A stretch of DNA of 64,000 nt, taken from assembly GCF_004310395.1 (NCBI RefSeq), contig NZ_BFAX01000003.1, positions 27,333 through 91,332 of the forward strand. Reading direction: 5' to 3'. Under the pieces are notes generated by a model. The model searched no databases. It saw nothing but the letters and a program-made list of their open reading frames with translations, and had not been told where the DNA came from. The DNA comes from Methanofervidicoccus abyssi (lineage in GTDB: Archaea; AGJL01; Methanococci; Methanococcales; Methanococcaceae). Position 1 is the stretch's first letter, and each line of letters starts with the position of its first letter. Made by a program: the position numbers and the translations under genes. Shown in pieces: positions 11,184-22,349 of the stretch.

Positions 11184-11402
11184 ATGAAACTACGGATACT
11201 CTGTAAATACAATAATCCAAAAAACATAGATGAAGATAGTCTTATAATAAACTGTGGTATATGTAGAGGTATGGATTTAAACTCTATTAATATTATATTA
11301 GAGGAATACCAAGATGAGATAGAAGAGATAGTTTATCCCGAATGCAATATCTTAAGGAATGTAATTAGAACAATAAAAAAAATAAATAAAAATAAACGAT
11401 GA
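11184..11402 (+). CDS. Hypothetical small protein with a CxxC motif
   Basis: A 72-residue protein I do not recognise. It has a cysteine in the N-terminal strand (RILCKY), a CGIC motif mid-protein, a further cysteine in YPECNI and a strongly basic C-terminus. It starts with ATG 11184 and ends 4 nt before the TusA/DsrE fusion, so it is probably translated with it. The cysteine spacing suggests a redox or metal role in the same cluster (inference). Confidence 0.6.
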   Translation: MKLRILCKYNNPKNIDEDSLIINCGICRGMDLNSINIILEEYQDEIEEIVYPECNILRNVIRTIKKINKNKR

Positions 11403-11406
11403 TACG

Positions 11407-12225
11407 ATGATAAGGGAGATATCTGTCAAGGGCTTAAGAAGTCCCGAAATATTGGTAGCATCCGTACTCAATAAGATGAAGAAGGGACTGCTAATTGTTG
11501 AAACAGAGGGGGAGTATCAGATAAAGGCCATAAAGGATCTTGCAGACAAGATGAACTATAAGATAGAGGTTGATAACAACGTCGTTAAAATACACGTTGG
11601 AGATATCGAGGCTTCACAATCTATAAACGTTGTTGGGGCAACCTGTCCAGGACCTATAATGATGGTATCAGATGTACTGGAGAAAATAGATGTTGGAGAA
11701 ATATTAGAGATAATAGCAGGTAAAAATGCCCTAACCGATCTAACAGAGGGATTGAAAGGGATTGGTCATGAGATACTCTCTGTTGAAGAACTTGAAGATG
11801 GTAACTACAGAATACTGGTAAAGAAGGGAAAGAAGAAAGAGGAAGAACTCAAATCTGTAAATATAGATGAAATATTTATTATCAACACCACAGGTACTGG
11901 AAATGCAGAAAGGGCGTACTCTACCTTCATGATGGCAGATATTGCTCTAAGGATGAAGTTGAAACCAACTATATTTCTCATGTTAGATGGCGTCAGTTTA
12001 GCTCAGAAAGGTGAATGTGATAAGGTAAAACACCCTGCATTTCCCAAGTTAAGTGATCTAGTAAAGGAGGTTGTAAAGAAAGGTGTTAAAATTTACGTAT
12101 GTGAGTTAAGTGCACAGTTTAGGGGAATTAGTAGAGAGAACTTAGAGGAAGGTTTCGAAATTGCAGGAGCACCTACGTTCTTCAACTATCTATCAAAACC
12201 CAACGTTAGACCAGTATGGTTATAA
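11407..12225 (+). CDS. TusA-TusA-DsrE fusion, sulfur-relay protein
   Basis: A 272-residue multidomain protein. Residues ~1-65 have the TusA/SirA pattern but with GLRSPE, a serine in place of the persulfide cysteine. Residues ~70-145 form a second TusA-like domain with the normal motif ATCPGPIMM. Residues ~155-272 form a DsrE-like domain with conserved cysteine VYVCELSAQFRGI. TusA and DsrE pass sulfur as protein persulfides, so this looks like a self-contained relay. It sits with a thioredoxin-like protein and CxxC proteins. The sulfur acceptor is unknown; tRNA thiolation or cofactor synthesis are possibilities. Confidence 0.85.
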   Translation: MIREISVKGLRSPEILVASVLNKMKKGLLIVETEGEYQIKAIKDLADKMNYKIEVDNNVVKIHVGDIEASQSINVVGATCPGPIMMVSDVLEKIDVGEILEIIAGKNALTDLTEGLKGIGHEILSVEELEDGNYRILVKKGKKKEEELKSVNIDEIFIINTTGTGNAERAYSTFMMADIALRMKLKPTIFLMLDGVSLAQKGECDKVKHPAFPKLSDLVKEVVKKGVKIYVCELSAQFRGISRENLEEGFEIAGAPTFFNYLSKPNVRPVWL

Positions 12226-12246
12226 AATAACTTCGATGTGTTTATC

Positions 12247-12657
12247 ATGAAAAAAATAGACCCTATATTCGTATCGGCCCTTTACTATGGGATAAATAAA
12301 GCCATAGTAAATATTATTGGTACAGGAGGTCAGGTTCTTGGAAGGGAAGCTTCAAGGAAAATGCTTGAGTTACTAAAGGAAGAGGATATAATAAAGGAAA
12401 ACATGAAAGATGAAGATATAAAAGATACCTTCGTAAATATATTTGGTTTATCAGAAGACTTAAAAATTGAAAATAATAATGACGAAGTTATATTTCATGT
12501 TGTAAGACCTACTCTCTCTTTATTTTTGGAGAGGATAGCAAAAGAAAAAATACCCCTCTATATTTGTCCATTTATGTATTTACTTTCGGAAATATATTCC
12601 TATAACAAGGGATACAATTTGATGTTTAAAAATGTTCTACCCGAGGGGATACGGTAA
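12247..12657 (+). CDS. Hypothetical protein of the sulfur-relay cluster
   Basis: About 136 residues, soluble, of mixed alpha/beta content, not recognised. ALYYGINKAIVNIIGTGGQVLGREA is a conserved-looking N-terminal helix-turn-glycine region; one cysteine lies in YICPF. I take ATG 12247 as start; GTG 12238 is three codons upstream. It lies directly after the TusA/DsrE fusion on the same strand. Confidence 0.6.
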   Translation: MKKIDPIFVSALYYGINKAIVNIIGTGGQVLGREASRKMLELLKEEDIIKENMKDEDIKDTFVNIFGLSEDLKIENNNDEVIFHVVRPTLSLFLERIAKEKIPLYICPFMYLLSEIYSYNKGYNLMFKNVLPEGIR

Positions 12658-12696
12658 AATTAATATTTAAAAAAGTAAAAAAATAAGGTGATTTAA

Positions 12697-13029
12697 TTGA
12701 ACACTATAATATCTTTAATATCCTTAGCAGTGATATTTGGAAGCATGTTCTCGGGATTTGCTACCTTTAGGTTAACAGGAATGAGACTCATGTATCATTT
12801 TGTATCTTTAATACTTGCTTTTATATTTACTTTGCTTTCTTTGATAGTCTCCAACAGTATAATATTTTATATTGCAGTACTTTTACAGATACTCACTCCA
12901 TTTACTATATGTGGTACAATCTGTAATATCTTAAAAACACAGTTCCAAAATACTGGGATATACTCTGCTCACCTAGGTTTTATGGGAATATTACTCATTT
13001 TAGCACTGGGTAATTTATTAATTTCCTAA
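12697..13029 (+). CDS. Hypothetical four-helix membrane protein
   Basis: A 110-residue, almost wholly hydrophobic protein with about four transmembrane helices. A CGTIC pair of cysteines lies at the third helix. The start is TTG 12697, four bases behind GGTGAT. It is the last gene of the 10177-13029 run. No family is recognised with confidence. Confidence 0.6.
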   Translation: MNTIISLISLAVIFGSMFSGFATFRLTGMRLMYHFVSLILAFIFTLLSLIVSNSIIFYIAVLLQILTPFTICGTICNILKTQFQNTGIYSAHLGFMGILLILALGNLLIS

Positions 13030-13219
13030 TATATTATTATTTTTATTTATTATTATATTTTTTTTATTATATTATATTTTTTATAATTAAGTCTTGGACA
13101 AAACTATTTTATAAATGATTAAGTGTTAAAAAATAAAAAACTCAATAATTCTCAGGAAATATCCTGACAATGGACACAGTCAATGGATTTATTTCCTTAG
13201 TATGATATATTGATATTCT

Positions 13220-14275
13220 TTAACAATTTTTATTCAATTTGTTTTTTGCTTTATTGTTATTAAAATTTTTATCGTTATCATTTTCAAAAAATACATCTTC
13301 CCACTTTCTATCTTTCAACTTGGACCTGTATATAATCTCCATATGTGGATAAGCTATCTCCACATCTTTCTCTTTATTGATCTTTTCAAGTATTCTACTT
13401 AAAATCTCGGTCTTTACGTCTGCCCACTCAAAGGTATTTACTAAGTATCTAACCTTTAACTCGATACCGCTATCTAAAAAATTCACCCTGAGAATAGGTT
13501 TATCGTATACTTTTGCATTTGTGAAGGGCCTAGGTTTATTCCTCCAGATCTCTGCTAACTCCTTCATAAGATCTCCTACTACTTCTTCACAGGCCTCCAA
13601 AACTAACTTCTTCGCCTTCTCAAAGTTGCTCTCGTAGGTAACTACTACCTTAACGTTATCCCAAATATAGGGAGATCCCCTGGTGTAGTTAGTTATGGAG
13701 TTAGTGAGCACATAGGCATTTGGTATTATAAGATTTCTCCCAGTAGGCTCTCCAACAACTTCCCTTAAGTATATATGCATGGTGTCTATCTTGTATACGT
13801 CCCCCATTCCTATATCCTTTATATATATCCTGTCGTTTATCTTGAAGGGCCTTGTTATAACTATATTTATCCACCCTGCAAAGTTCATAATAGGTCTCTG
13901 GAGTGCAAAGGTGAGAGCTGCACCTATAATACCAAGAGACATTAAAAGGGAACCTATGTTGTTGTATATAATTGAAAGTCCTATTAATCCGGCGACAAAC
14001 CATGTTGTATATTTAAAAACTGATGCAAAAATTGGATAATCTCTTAATTCTCCCTTCTTTTCAAAGAACCTCTTTATCAGTTCAAGGGAGATATCTAGGA
14101 ATATCAAGGTACCAAGTATCAGAATAACCGTTATGATTATTTCATTAATATACACTTCTAAGGAAGAAAAATATTCGAATATATTCAACTTAATACTCAA
14201 GTAATATAGTATAATAATCAAGGCCAAAACCTTTATTAGAAATTTACCCCGGAATAGGATTCTTCTGTCTATCAT
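13220..14275 (-). CDS. mscS: MscS-family small-conductance mechanosensitive channel
   Basis: A 351-residue channel of the archaeal MscMJ type, which opens on membrane tension to release solutes on osmotic downshift. About four hydrophobic helices occupy the first ~140 residues. The pore-lining helix and MscS core follow (FALQRPIMNFAGWI, ITRPFKINDRIYI, then the beta domain with IIPNAYVLTNSITNYTRG). The C-terminus is lysine- and asparagine-rich. It is transcribed alone. Confidence 0.93.
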   Translation of the reverse strand: MIDRRILFRGKFLIKVLALIIILYYLSIKLNIFEYFSSLEVYINEIIITVILILGTLIFLDISLELIKRFFEKKGELRDYPIFASVFKYTTWFVAGLIGLSIIYNNIGSLLMSLGIIGAALTFALQRPIMNFAGWINIVITRPFKINDRIYIKDIGMGDVYKIDTMHIYLREVVGEPTGRNLIIPNAYVLTNSITNYTRGSPYIWDNVKVVVTYESNFEKAKKLVLEACEEVVGDLMKELAEIWRNKPRPFTNAKVYDKPILRVNFLDSGIELKVRYLVNTFEWADVKTEILSRILEKINKEKDVEIAYPHMEIIYRSKLKDRKWEDVFFENDNDKNFNNNKAKNKLNKNC

Positions 14276-14586
14276 AGCCTTCCCAGATGATGGAGTTTAA
14301 TAGTTCCAACTTTCTATTAAGAATCCTCGAAAAAGAACAATCTCCTTGGATTGCATTTTATTTTTATTACCATGGTGTTTATAATTTTTACTATGATAAT
14401 CAGCCTCGCTCCATTAAAGGTAATAGGATAAATAACGAGAGTTACTACTCTAATTCCTAATAATTGCAATAAATAATAAATCTATTTTTTTGAACACTGT
14501 AGATACTATATAATAAAACAAATTACTTTCTCCCCCGTATCTTCCTGAACATTAAAGTATCATTCCTACTGTATCTTCGATTGTCT
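14276..14586 (+). other. Intergenic region, 311 nt, mscS to pyrB
   Basis: AT-rich spacer between two minus-strand genes. I see no open frame, RNA gene or convincing repeat. Confidence 0.5.
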
Positions 14587-15928
<1,342 letters not shown>

Positions 15929-17068
15929 ATGGAAATAAACTTGGACAAGTATAGAAACCTCAGTAGACACCTTGGAAGAGAATATATAAATTTAAACCCT
16001 ATACAGAGGGGAGGGATTCTCCCTGTGGAAGCTAAGAAGGTAATTTATGAATACTGGGATGGTTACAGTGTATGTGACTACTGTGGAGGACGTTTAGACG
16101 AAATAAGGACTCCTCCAATATACGAGTTCCTAGAGGATGTTTCTAAGTTCTTAGATATGGATATATCTAGGCCCACCCATGGAGCTAGAGAGAGTAAGTT
16201 TATAGTTATGCACTCTATATGTAAAGAAGGGGACTATGTAATATTGGATGAAAACGCTCACTACACTTCTTATGTGGCTATAGAGAGGGCGAGGTTGAAC
16301 TACGTCACAGTGAAGAACGATGGATATCCTACCTATCAGATAGAGCCTGAAAGGTATAAGGAGGCTATAGATAGGTTGGAGGATGAAGGAAAGAGTATAG
16401 GTTTAATACTACTTACCCATGTAGACGGATCCTATGGCAATCTAAGTGATGCCGAGAAGGTTGGAAAGATAGCCAAGAAAAGGAGGTATCCATTTCTCCT
16501 AAACTGTGCTTATACAGTTGGGAGGATGCCGGTCAAGGGGAAAAAGTTAAAGGCGGATTTTCTAGCCTGTTCGGGACATAAGAGTATGGCAGCATCTGGT
16601 CCAATAGGTATTCTCTCCATAAGGGAGGAGTTTGCAGAGGAGGTACTAAGAAGGTCTAAGAACCATCCTAAGAAAGAAGTAGAACTCCTAGGATGTACAA
16701 GTAGAGGGGTACCTCTCCTCTCCCTTATAGCAAGTTTTCCATACGTTGTTGAGAGGGTTAAGAAGTGGGAAGAAGAATTAAAGAAAACCAGATATGTGGT
16801 AGATAGGTTGGAGGAGATAGGCTTTAAACAGTTAGGTATGAAACCGAAGGAGCATGATCTCATTAAATTTGAGACACCTGTACTTGAGGAGATGTCTAAG
16901 AGAAATAAGAGGAGAGGTTTCTTCTTTTACGAGGAGTTGAAGAAGAGAGGTATTGGAGGCATAGTGCCAGGGGTTACAAAGGAGATAAAGATAAGTGTTT
17001 ATGGGTTAACCTGGGAACAGGTGGAGTACGTAGTCGATACTATTATAGAGATAGTGGAGAAGTGTTAA
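15929..17068 (+). CDS. pscS: Sep-tRNA:Cys-tRNA synthase
   Basis: Converts O-phosphoseryl-tRNA(Cys) to cysteinyl-tRNA(Cys), the indirect cysteine route of methanogens. It is a PLP enzyme: the Schiff-base lysine is K218 in SGHKSMAASGP, with upstream DENAHYTSY and LLTHVDGSYGN. Catalytic cysteines lie in VCDYCGG and in LLGCTSRG. The 379 residues match the family. Start ATG 15929 follows GGTGATCC. Its stop is one base before aroE, so the pair is an operon. Confidence 0.96.
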   Translation: MEINLDKYRNLSRHLGREYINLNPIQRGGILPVEAKKVIYEYWDGYSVCDYCGGRLDEIRTPPIYEFLEDVSKFLDMDISRPTHGARESKFIVMHSICKEGDYVILDENAHYTSYVAIERARLNYVTVKNDGYPTYQIEPERYKEAIDRLEDEGKSIGLILLTHVDGSYGNLSDAEKVGKIAKKRRYPFLLNCAYTVGRMPVKGKKLKADFLACSGHKSMAASGPIGILSIREEFAEEVLRRSKNHPKKEVELLGCTSRGVPLLSLIASFPYVVERVKKWEEELKKTRYVVDRLEEIGFKQLGMKPKEHDLIKFETPVLEEMSKRNKRRGFFFYEELKKRGIGGIVPGVTKEIKISVYGLTWEQVEYVVDTIIEIVEKC

Positions 17069-17069
17069 T

Positions 17070-17909
17070 ATGATAGACTCTAAAACTAAACTTCTAGGAC
17101 TTATAGGACATCCAGTAGAACACTCCCTATCTCCTATTATGCACAATAAAGCTCTAAGAGATAAAAATTTGAACTATGTATACCTGGCCTTCGACGTCCA
17201 TCCTGATAGGTTGAAGTACGTAGTAGATGGTGCAAAGGCACTGGGGACATTTAGAGGTTTTAACGTAACAGTGCCCCATAAGGTAGAGATTATAAAGTAT
17301 CTAGATGAGTTAGATAGAGAAGCTAGACTTATAGGGGCTGTCAATACTGTAAAGATAGAGAATGATAAAGCAATTGGATACAACACAGATGGTTTAGGTG
17401 CCCGTATGTCTCTTGAGGAGGAGATAGGGAAAGTAAAGAATAGAGATATCCTTATAGTAGGTGCAGGTGGTGCTGCAAGGGCGGTTGCCTTTGAACTGGC
17501 AAAGGATAACAACATCACCATAGTGAATAGAACTCTTGAGAGGGCTAAACTTCTAGCAGAAGAGATCTCTAGAAAGTTAAATAGAAGTGTAGATTACGGA
17601 GATCTAAATGTAGATGTAGGGAACTACGAGATAGTTATCCATACTACACCAGTTGGTATGTATCCTCATATTAATGCAGAACCTGTGATAGATGTGAATA
17701 ATATACGTAGTGATATGGTGGTTATGGATCTTATATACAACCCAAGGGAGACTGTACTACTTAGGGAGGCTAAAAAGAGAGGAGCAAAGGCTATCAACGG
17801 TATTGGGATGTTGGTATATCAGGGAGCCTTGGCCTTTGAGATATGGACAGGTGTAAAACCAGATGTTGAAGTTATGAAGAGAACTTTAGATATTGAATCA
17901 CTAAGATAA
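17070..17909 (+). CDS. aroE: Shikimate dehydrogenase
   Basis: NADPH-dependent reduction of 3-dehydroshikimate in aromatic amino-acid synthesis. The substrate motif HPVEHSLSPIMHN is near the start, NVTVPHK contains the catalytic lysine, GAGGAARAV binds the cofactor, and NGIGMLVYQGALAFEIWTG closes the protein. The 279 residues are normal. It follows pscS with a one-base gap. Confidence 0.96.
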   Translation: MIDSKTKLLGLIGHPVEHSLSPIMHNKALRDKNLNYVYLAFDVHPDRLKYVVDGAKALGTFRGFNVTVPHKVEIIKYLDELDREARLIGAVNTVKIENDKAIGYNTDGLGARMSLEEEIGKVKNRDILIVGAGGAARAVAFELAKDNNITIVNRTLERAKLLAEEISRKLNRSVDYGDLNVDVGNYEIVIHTTPVGMYPHINAEPVIDVNNIRSDMVVMDLIYNPRETVLLREAKKRGAKAINGIGMLVYQGALAFEIWTGVKPDVEVMKRTLDIESLR

Positions 17910-18432
17910 CCAATAAATGTCCTATAACTTTAATATTTTAAACAGGGTACCTAACAAACTCCTTTTTAAACTAGCAATAACTATCAAGAACTTTAATCAA
18001 TAATTGATTAATATAAATTATTATGATGGAAAATAATAATAAAAATAGAAAAAAGGTTTTAAAAATAATACTTAGAAGAAAAAAATATATAAAAATAGTT
18101 TTTTGCCCATAACTATACATTTCACTTTGTTTCTCAAATATTAATTTCTTTGTTTGTTAGATACCTTTTTAAACATAAATTATTTATAACCAAATATACA
18201 ACAATTTGATCCCTATTAAGAATTTCAATAAAATAAAAAATTATAATTGTAAAAATCTTCTTTTTTATGTCCATAGGAAATTCTGAGAGAGAAGAGAGAT
18301 TCCTTCACTATGTTTCTGTCCTGGTGTTTTTGGACAACGAGATGAGAGCAAAATTCGCCACTACTTGGAGTTATTATCACAATATCTGAGATAGGTAAGG
18401 TTGTATATCTAATCAAGGTGGAACATGGGAAC
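17910..18432 (+). other. Intergenic region before the Nip7-like gene
   Basis: About 520 nt. The first 300 nt are extremely AT-rich. At about 18270-18335 two imperfect hairpins occur: CATAGGAA pairing with TTCC..CTATG, and TGTCC pairing with GGACA. This could be an RNA leader; no conserved family is recognised. No credible open frame. Confidence 0.35.
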
Positions 18433-18933
18433 ATGAAATACAGAGAGTTAAACTTTGAAGAAATAAAAAGTATAAAAAATATATTAAATTACTATCTCAG
18501 TAGGGAAGCTATAGAAAATTTTAAATTCGAGAATTTATATCTCCTATATGATAAGGATAGATACGATGTTATTTATACTACTAAGGAAGTTTTAAAAAAT
18601 CTGAAGTTATTTAAGAGTGTCTATGGAGCAGGTTTGATATTTGGAAGTTTTAAAAAGAGCAAAGATAAGGTTAAATTTACACTGTCCTTAGAAGGGATGA
18701 CTCTTATTTCCAGGGATATTGTTAAAAACTACGCTATGGTGAATAGAAAAGGAGAGGTTCTCTTTTTATATGGTAGGGATATATTCATGTCTTCTGTTTT
18801 GGAGTTGAAAGGCGGAGGGAGGTTGGCTATATTTAACATAGATAGGGAGTTTCTCGGTATTGGTAACTACGGGGGAGGAAAGATCATTAAGAACGTTATA
18901 GATAAGGGATGGTATTTGAGAGAAGGTGGATAA
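18433..18933 (+). CDS. Nip7-like PUA-domain protein
   Basis: About 166 residues, similar in layout to eukaryotic/archaeal Nip7, a ribosome-biogenesis factor. An N-terminal alpha/beta domain (GAGLIFGSFKK, FTLSLEGM) is followed by a PUA RNA-binding domain (FLYGRDIFMSSVLEL, GGGRLAIFNIDREFLGIG). In-frame starts are GTG 18418, which lies inside a GGTGG site, and ATG 18433; I choose the latter. Its end overlaps or abuts the next gene. Confidence 0.75.
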   Translation: MKYRELNFEEIKSIKNILNYYLSREAIENFKFENLYLLYDKDRYDVIYTTKEVLKNLKLFKSVYGAGLIFGSFKKSKDKVKFTLSLEGMTLISRDIVKNYAMVNRKGEVLFLYGRDIFMSSVLELKGGGRLAIFNIDREFLGIGNYGGGKIIKNVIDKGWYLREGG

Positions 18934-18958
18934 ATATATAAAAATTTTCAGTGATACT

Positions 18959-19765
18959 ATGGAATCTAAAAGGCTTATAAAAAGGATATTGAAGGATATC
19001 TATAGAAATTTAGACGAATATTCCAAGGATCTTATAAGAGCTTGTAATTACAACGTAAAATTCCAGGGCTTGTTTTTAGTAGATAAGGATACAGGAAAGA
19101 GAAGAGATGTAAAATCCCTAGAGGACTGTGAGTCTCTACCATCCTTCAAGGTGGAGGACAGGGAGTATATTCTCAAAGGAGTTAACTTAGAAGATTTCCA
19201 TAACGACACCTTAGAGATACTCCTATCTTCAAAGACATCTAAAGAGTACTCTTTCAAGGTAGATGAGAACTACAAGGTTATTAGACCTAACAGGGATATA
19301 ACATACGAACACAGAGAGAGAATATTGAAGTGGAATGAACTCTCTGAAGAGGAGTTGGATAAAAAACTTGATAGGTTCTACGATATTGTAGAGAAAATTA
19401 GCGAGGATCTAAAGAAGATAGAGGGAATGGAAAATCACAATTTTATAGTATATACAGATATATTTATGGATCTGGACGTTATGGAAAATATCGTAGAGAA
19501 AGATGGAGATATGACTATAATCTGGATACATCCCCTCTACCTCTTCTCCAGTGAAGGTGTTTTGAAAGGTATTGTAGCTTACGAGTTATCCTCCTACAAC
19601 AGAAAGATCTTAGAGGAGTTTTACAGGGATATCGTGGAGTACTGTGTAGAGTATAAAAAGCTCTTCGGTAAGAACTTGAATATTATCAGTAAGATAAAGG
19701 ATATTGCTATAAAGAGGAAGGATAAAGAGGTTATAGCTATTATAAAGGAGATAGAAGAGATGTAG
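18959..19765 (+). CDS. Hypothetical protein, co-translated with the Nip7-like gene
   Basis: About 268 residues, highly charged, mainly helical, not recognised. The stretch LFSSEGVLKGIVAYELSSYN is the most hydrophobic; it loosely resembles the active-site helix of zinc metalloproteases (VLxHELxH) but lacks both histidines, so I do not claim that function. I prefer ATG 18959 behind AGTGAT-ACT; GTG 18926 would overlap the previous gene by 8 nt. Confidence 0.6.
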   Translation: MESKRLIKRILKDIYRNLDEYSKDLIRACNYNVKFQGLFLVDKDTGKRRDVKSLEDCESLPSFKVEDREYILKGVNLEDFHNDTLEILLSSKTSKEYSFKVDENYKVIRPNRDITYEHRERILKWNELSEEELDKKLDRFYDIVEKISEDLKKIEGMENHNFIVYTDIFMDLDVMENIVEKDGDMTIIWIHPLYLFSSEGVLKGIVAYELSSYNRKILEEFYRDIVEYCVEYKKLFGKNLNIISKIKDIAIKRKDKEVIAIIKEIEEM

Positions 19766-19965
19766 GGATTTTTTATTATTTTTCAAATCTAAAAATCTAG
19801 GTATATTTAATAGTTTTATTCGTTTTTATCTCATCTCCATTAAGATTTTTTAATTATAATTATTTTTTATTCATCCTTTTAATTCTACGTTAATAGACTA
19901 GAGTTATGTTTATTATTACTTTTTAACACCATATAGCAGAAACATCAAAAAGAACAGGTGATTCT

Positions 19966-21936
19966 ATGTTTCAAATAAAGGCGAGAGATGGACTCGGAAA
20001 AATCGGAAAATTGGAGATAAACGGTAAAACAATTGAAACACCGACAATAATGCCTGTTATACATCCTGACCCAGATAAGCAACTCGTCCCCATGGAGACC
20101 GTTAAAAAACTTGCAGATGTGGTAATTACAAACTCCTATATAATATACTCTAAACCAGAACTTAGGGAGATAGCGGAGAAAAAAGGTGTCCATAAGTTGA
20201 TAGGATTTGATAAAGTGGTTGTTACAGACAGTGGTTCCTTCCAACTTAGTGTATATGGTAGTATAGATGTGAAACCTTTAGAAATCGTGGAGTTCCAGGA
20301 GAAGATAGGTGTAGATGTAGGAACTATATTGGACATACCCACACCACCTTATGCAGACAGAGAGAGGGCAGAGAAGGAGATGGAGGAAACTATAAGGAGA
20401 GGTAGGGAATCTCTTGAGTTAAAGAGGGAGAACAACTACAAAATGCTCCTAAATGGGACTATACAGGGATCTACATATATGGATCTTAGAAGAAGATGTG
20501 CTGAAATCATGGGAAGTATGAATTTCGACATATACCCTATAGGTGCAGTTGTACCCCTTTTAGAGAAATATGACTATAAAACTCTTGTAGATGTTATCCT
20601 CAACTCAAAGATGGGTCTGCCTACTAACAAACCTGTCCACCTCTTTGGATGTGGACATCCTACTCTATTTGCCATCTCCGTCCTCCTGGGATGTGATCTA
20701 TTTGACAGTGCAGCCTACGCTCTCTACGCCAAGGACGACAGATACCTAACAGAGAATGGAACCTACTATTTAGAGGATTTAAAGGACCTTAAACAGTTCC
20801 CATGCTCCTGTCCAGTTTGTAGTGAGTACTCCCCAAGAGAAGTATACAATATGGATAAGAAGGAGAAGGAGAAGGTACTGGCGGAACATAACCTGTACGT
20901 TACCTTTGAGGAGATGAGTAGGGTTAAGGAGGCTATCAGAGAGGGGGCTCTTTGGGAATTGGTGGAGTTGAGGTGTAGAAGTCATCCAAGATTGTTGGAG
21001 GCATACAGGCAGGCGTTGAAGTACGTTGAATTTATAGAGAAGTTCGATCCTGTCACTAAGAAGTCTGGGTTTTTCTACAGTGGATACGAGAGTCTATTTA
21101 GACCTGAAGTGATAAGACATAAGGAGAGGATTCATAGGATAAGATTTGAGAAGATATATATAACTACAGTGTCGAAGGATGTAGAGAAACCCTACAGTGA
21201 GAACCTCAAGATCCTCCCAAGTGACGTGGATATCCTTGTAAAGGATGACGTATTTGGATTGATACCACTAAATATAGATCTTATCTACCCATTACTTCAA
21301 AGTGAGGTACCTGAACTCTACGATATTGAAAAGAGTCACAATAAGAAATTTGTGAAGGAGTTCATTGAGAGATATAAGGACAGGATAATGGATATCGTTA
21401 CTTATAACTACTACATCAGTTACTACAACTCCAAGGAGAATAAAAAGAAGATAAATAGCGATATTATAAAGATAGACAGGATGCTCCAGTATCAATACGG
21501 GTTTAAGATATTGGATGAAGAGGTTATAAAAAGAATAATAGTGAGGAGAAGTAAGAGGACAGGATGGATAAGGAATGTGCTTATAGTTAAAGATGGTGAG
21601 AAAAAGGTTTTATTCACCTTGAGATCTTACGACAACTTTCTCATACCTACAGCGGAAGGGGCAAAACTACTACATAGTAAAATACCATATCCAAAGTATA
21701 GGGTTGTTGTAGATAGATCTGTTGAGAGGTTTGCAAGGGAGGGTAGATCTGTATATGCTAAGTTCGTTGTAGACTGTGATAGGGATCTTAGACCTTACGA
21801 AGAGGTACTTGTTGTAAATGAGGACGACGAACTCCTGGGATACGGCACTACTATACTCAACGGTAGGGAATTGATGGAATTTAACTACGGTGTCGCAGTT
21901 GATATGAGAGGGGGAATCAGTGATAAAGAGCAATAA
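19966..21936 (+). CDS. tgtA: Archaeal tRNA-guanine(15) transglycosylase
   Basis: Exchanges guanine-15 of tRNA for preQ0, the first tRNA step of archaeosine synthesis. The catalytic domain covers ~1-330 with VVTDSGSFQLS containing the nucleophilic aspartate, and a zinc site with CSCPVC. The C-terminal half carries the archaeal extension ending in a PUA domain (VYAKFVVDCDRDLRPYEEV, LGYGTTILNG). The 656 residues equal full-length archaeal TgtA. Start ATG 19966 follows GGTGAT-TCT. It stands alone. Confidence 0.96.
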   Translation: MFQIKARDGLGKIGKLEINGKTIETPTIMPVIHPDPDKQLVPMETVKKLADVVITNSYIIYSKPELREIAEKKGVHKLIGFDKVVVTDSGSFQLSVYGSIDVKPLEIVEFQEKIGVDVGTILDIPTPPYADRERAEKEMEETIRRGRESLELKRENNYKMLLNGTIQGSTYMDLRRRCAEIMGSMNFDIYPIGAVVPLLEKYDYKTLVDVILNSKMGLPTNKPVHLFGCGHPTLFAISVLLGCDLFDSAAYALYAKDDRYLTENGTYYLEDLKDLKQFPCSCPVCSEYSPREVYNMDKKEKEKVLAEHNLYVTFEEMSRVKEAIREGALWELVELRCRSHPRLLEAYRQALKYVEFIEKFDPVTKKSGFFYSGYESLFRPEVIRHKERIHRIRFEKIYITTVSKDVEKPYSENLKILPSDVDILVKDDVFGLIPLNIDLIYPLLQSEVPELYDIEKSHNKKFVKEFIERYKDRIMDIVTYNYYISYYNSKENKKKINSDIIKIDRMLQYQYGFKILDEEVIKRIIVRRSKRTGWIRNVLIVKDGEKKVLFTLRSYDNFLIPTAEGAKLLHSKIPYPKYRVVVDRSVERFAREGRSVYAKFVVDCDRDLRPYEEVLVVNEDDELLGYGTTILNGRELMEFNYGVAVDMRGGISDKEQ

Positions 21937-22349
21937 ACATAACGATAATAAAAAAATATAAAAAATAATAAAAAAATAATATAGAAAAAAGTTTTAAAAT
22001 AAAAAACTCCTATCATTCCAGATATAAAATTTTATAAAGAAATTGAAGGAAGGAAATCTTCTGAATATCTTCTAGCTATAAATACTGGATTTTTTATAGT
22101 TATGAACAAAATAATCCATACTAAACAGTAACTATCTAGGACTTCCAATAAAAATAAAACTTCTAATAAAAATAAAAATAATATAAAAATAATTTTATGG
22201 AATTTCTATTATAACAAAATAAAAGAATTTTAAATATAAAATAAAAAATTATAACAGATAATATAAAGTTTAATATACAATCCCTTAGACTACATAATGT
22301 ACTGAAAAAGTAAACCTACCTTTTAAGAGTTTTTTATGACTTGACTATG
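21937..22349 (+). other. Intergenic region between convergent tgtA and DUF89 genes
   Basis: 413 nt, very AT-rich. It holds a suspected degenerate copy of the dispersed repeat (GACTACATAATGTACTG, about 22287-22305). No gene seen. Confidence 0.35.

Noticed and set aside
18225..18434. A 69-codon minus-strand open frame upstream of the Nip7-like gene
   Set aside because: No ribosome binding site, composition unlike genes here, and it would span the leader with hairpins.
18926..19765. Zinc metalloprotease function for the protein after the Nip7-like gene
   Set aside because: The helix GIVAYELSSYN only loosely resembles HExxH and lacks both histidines.
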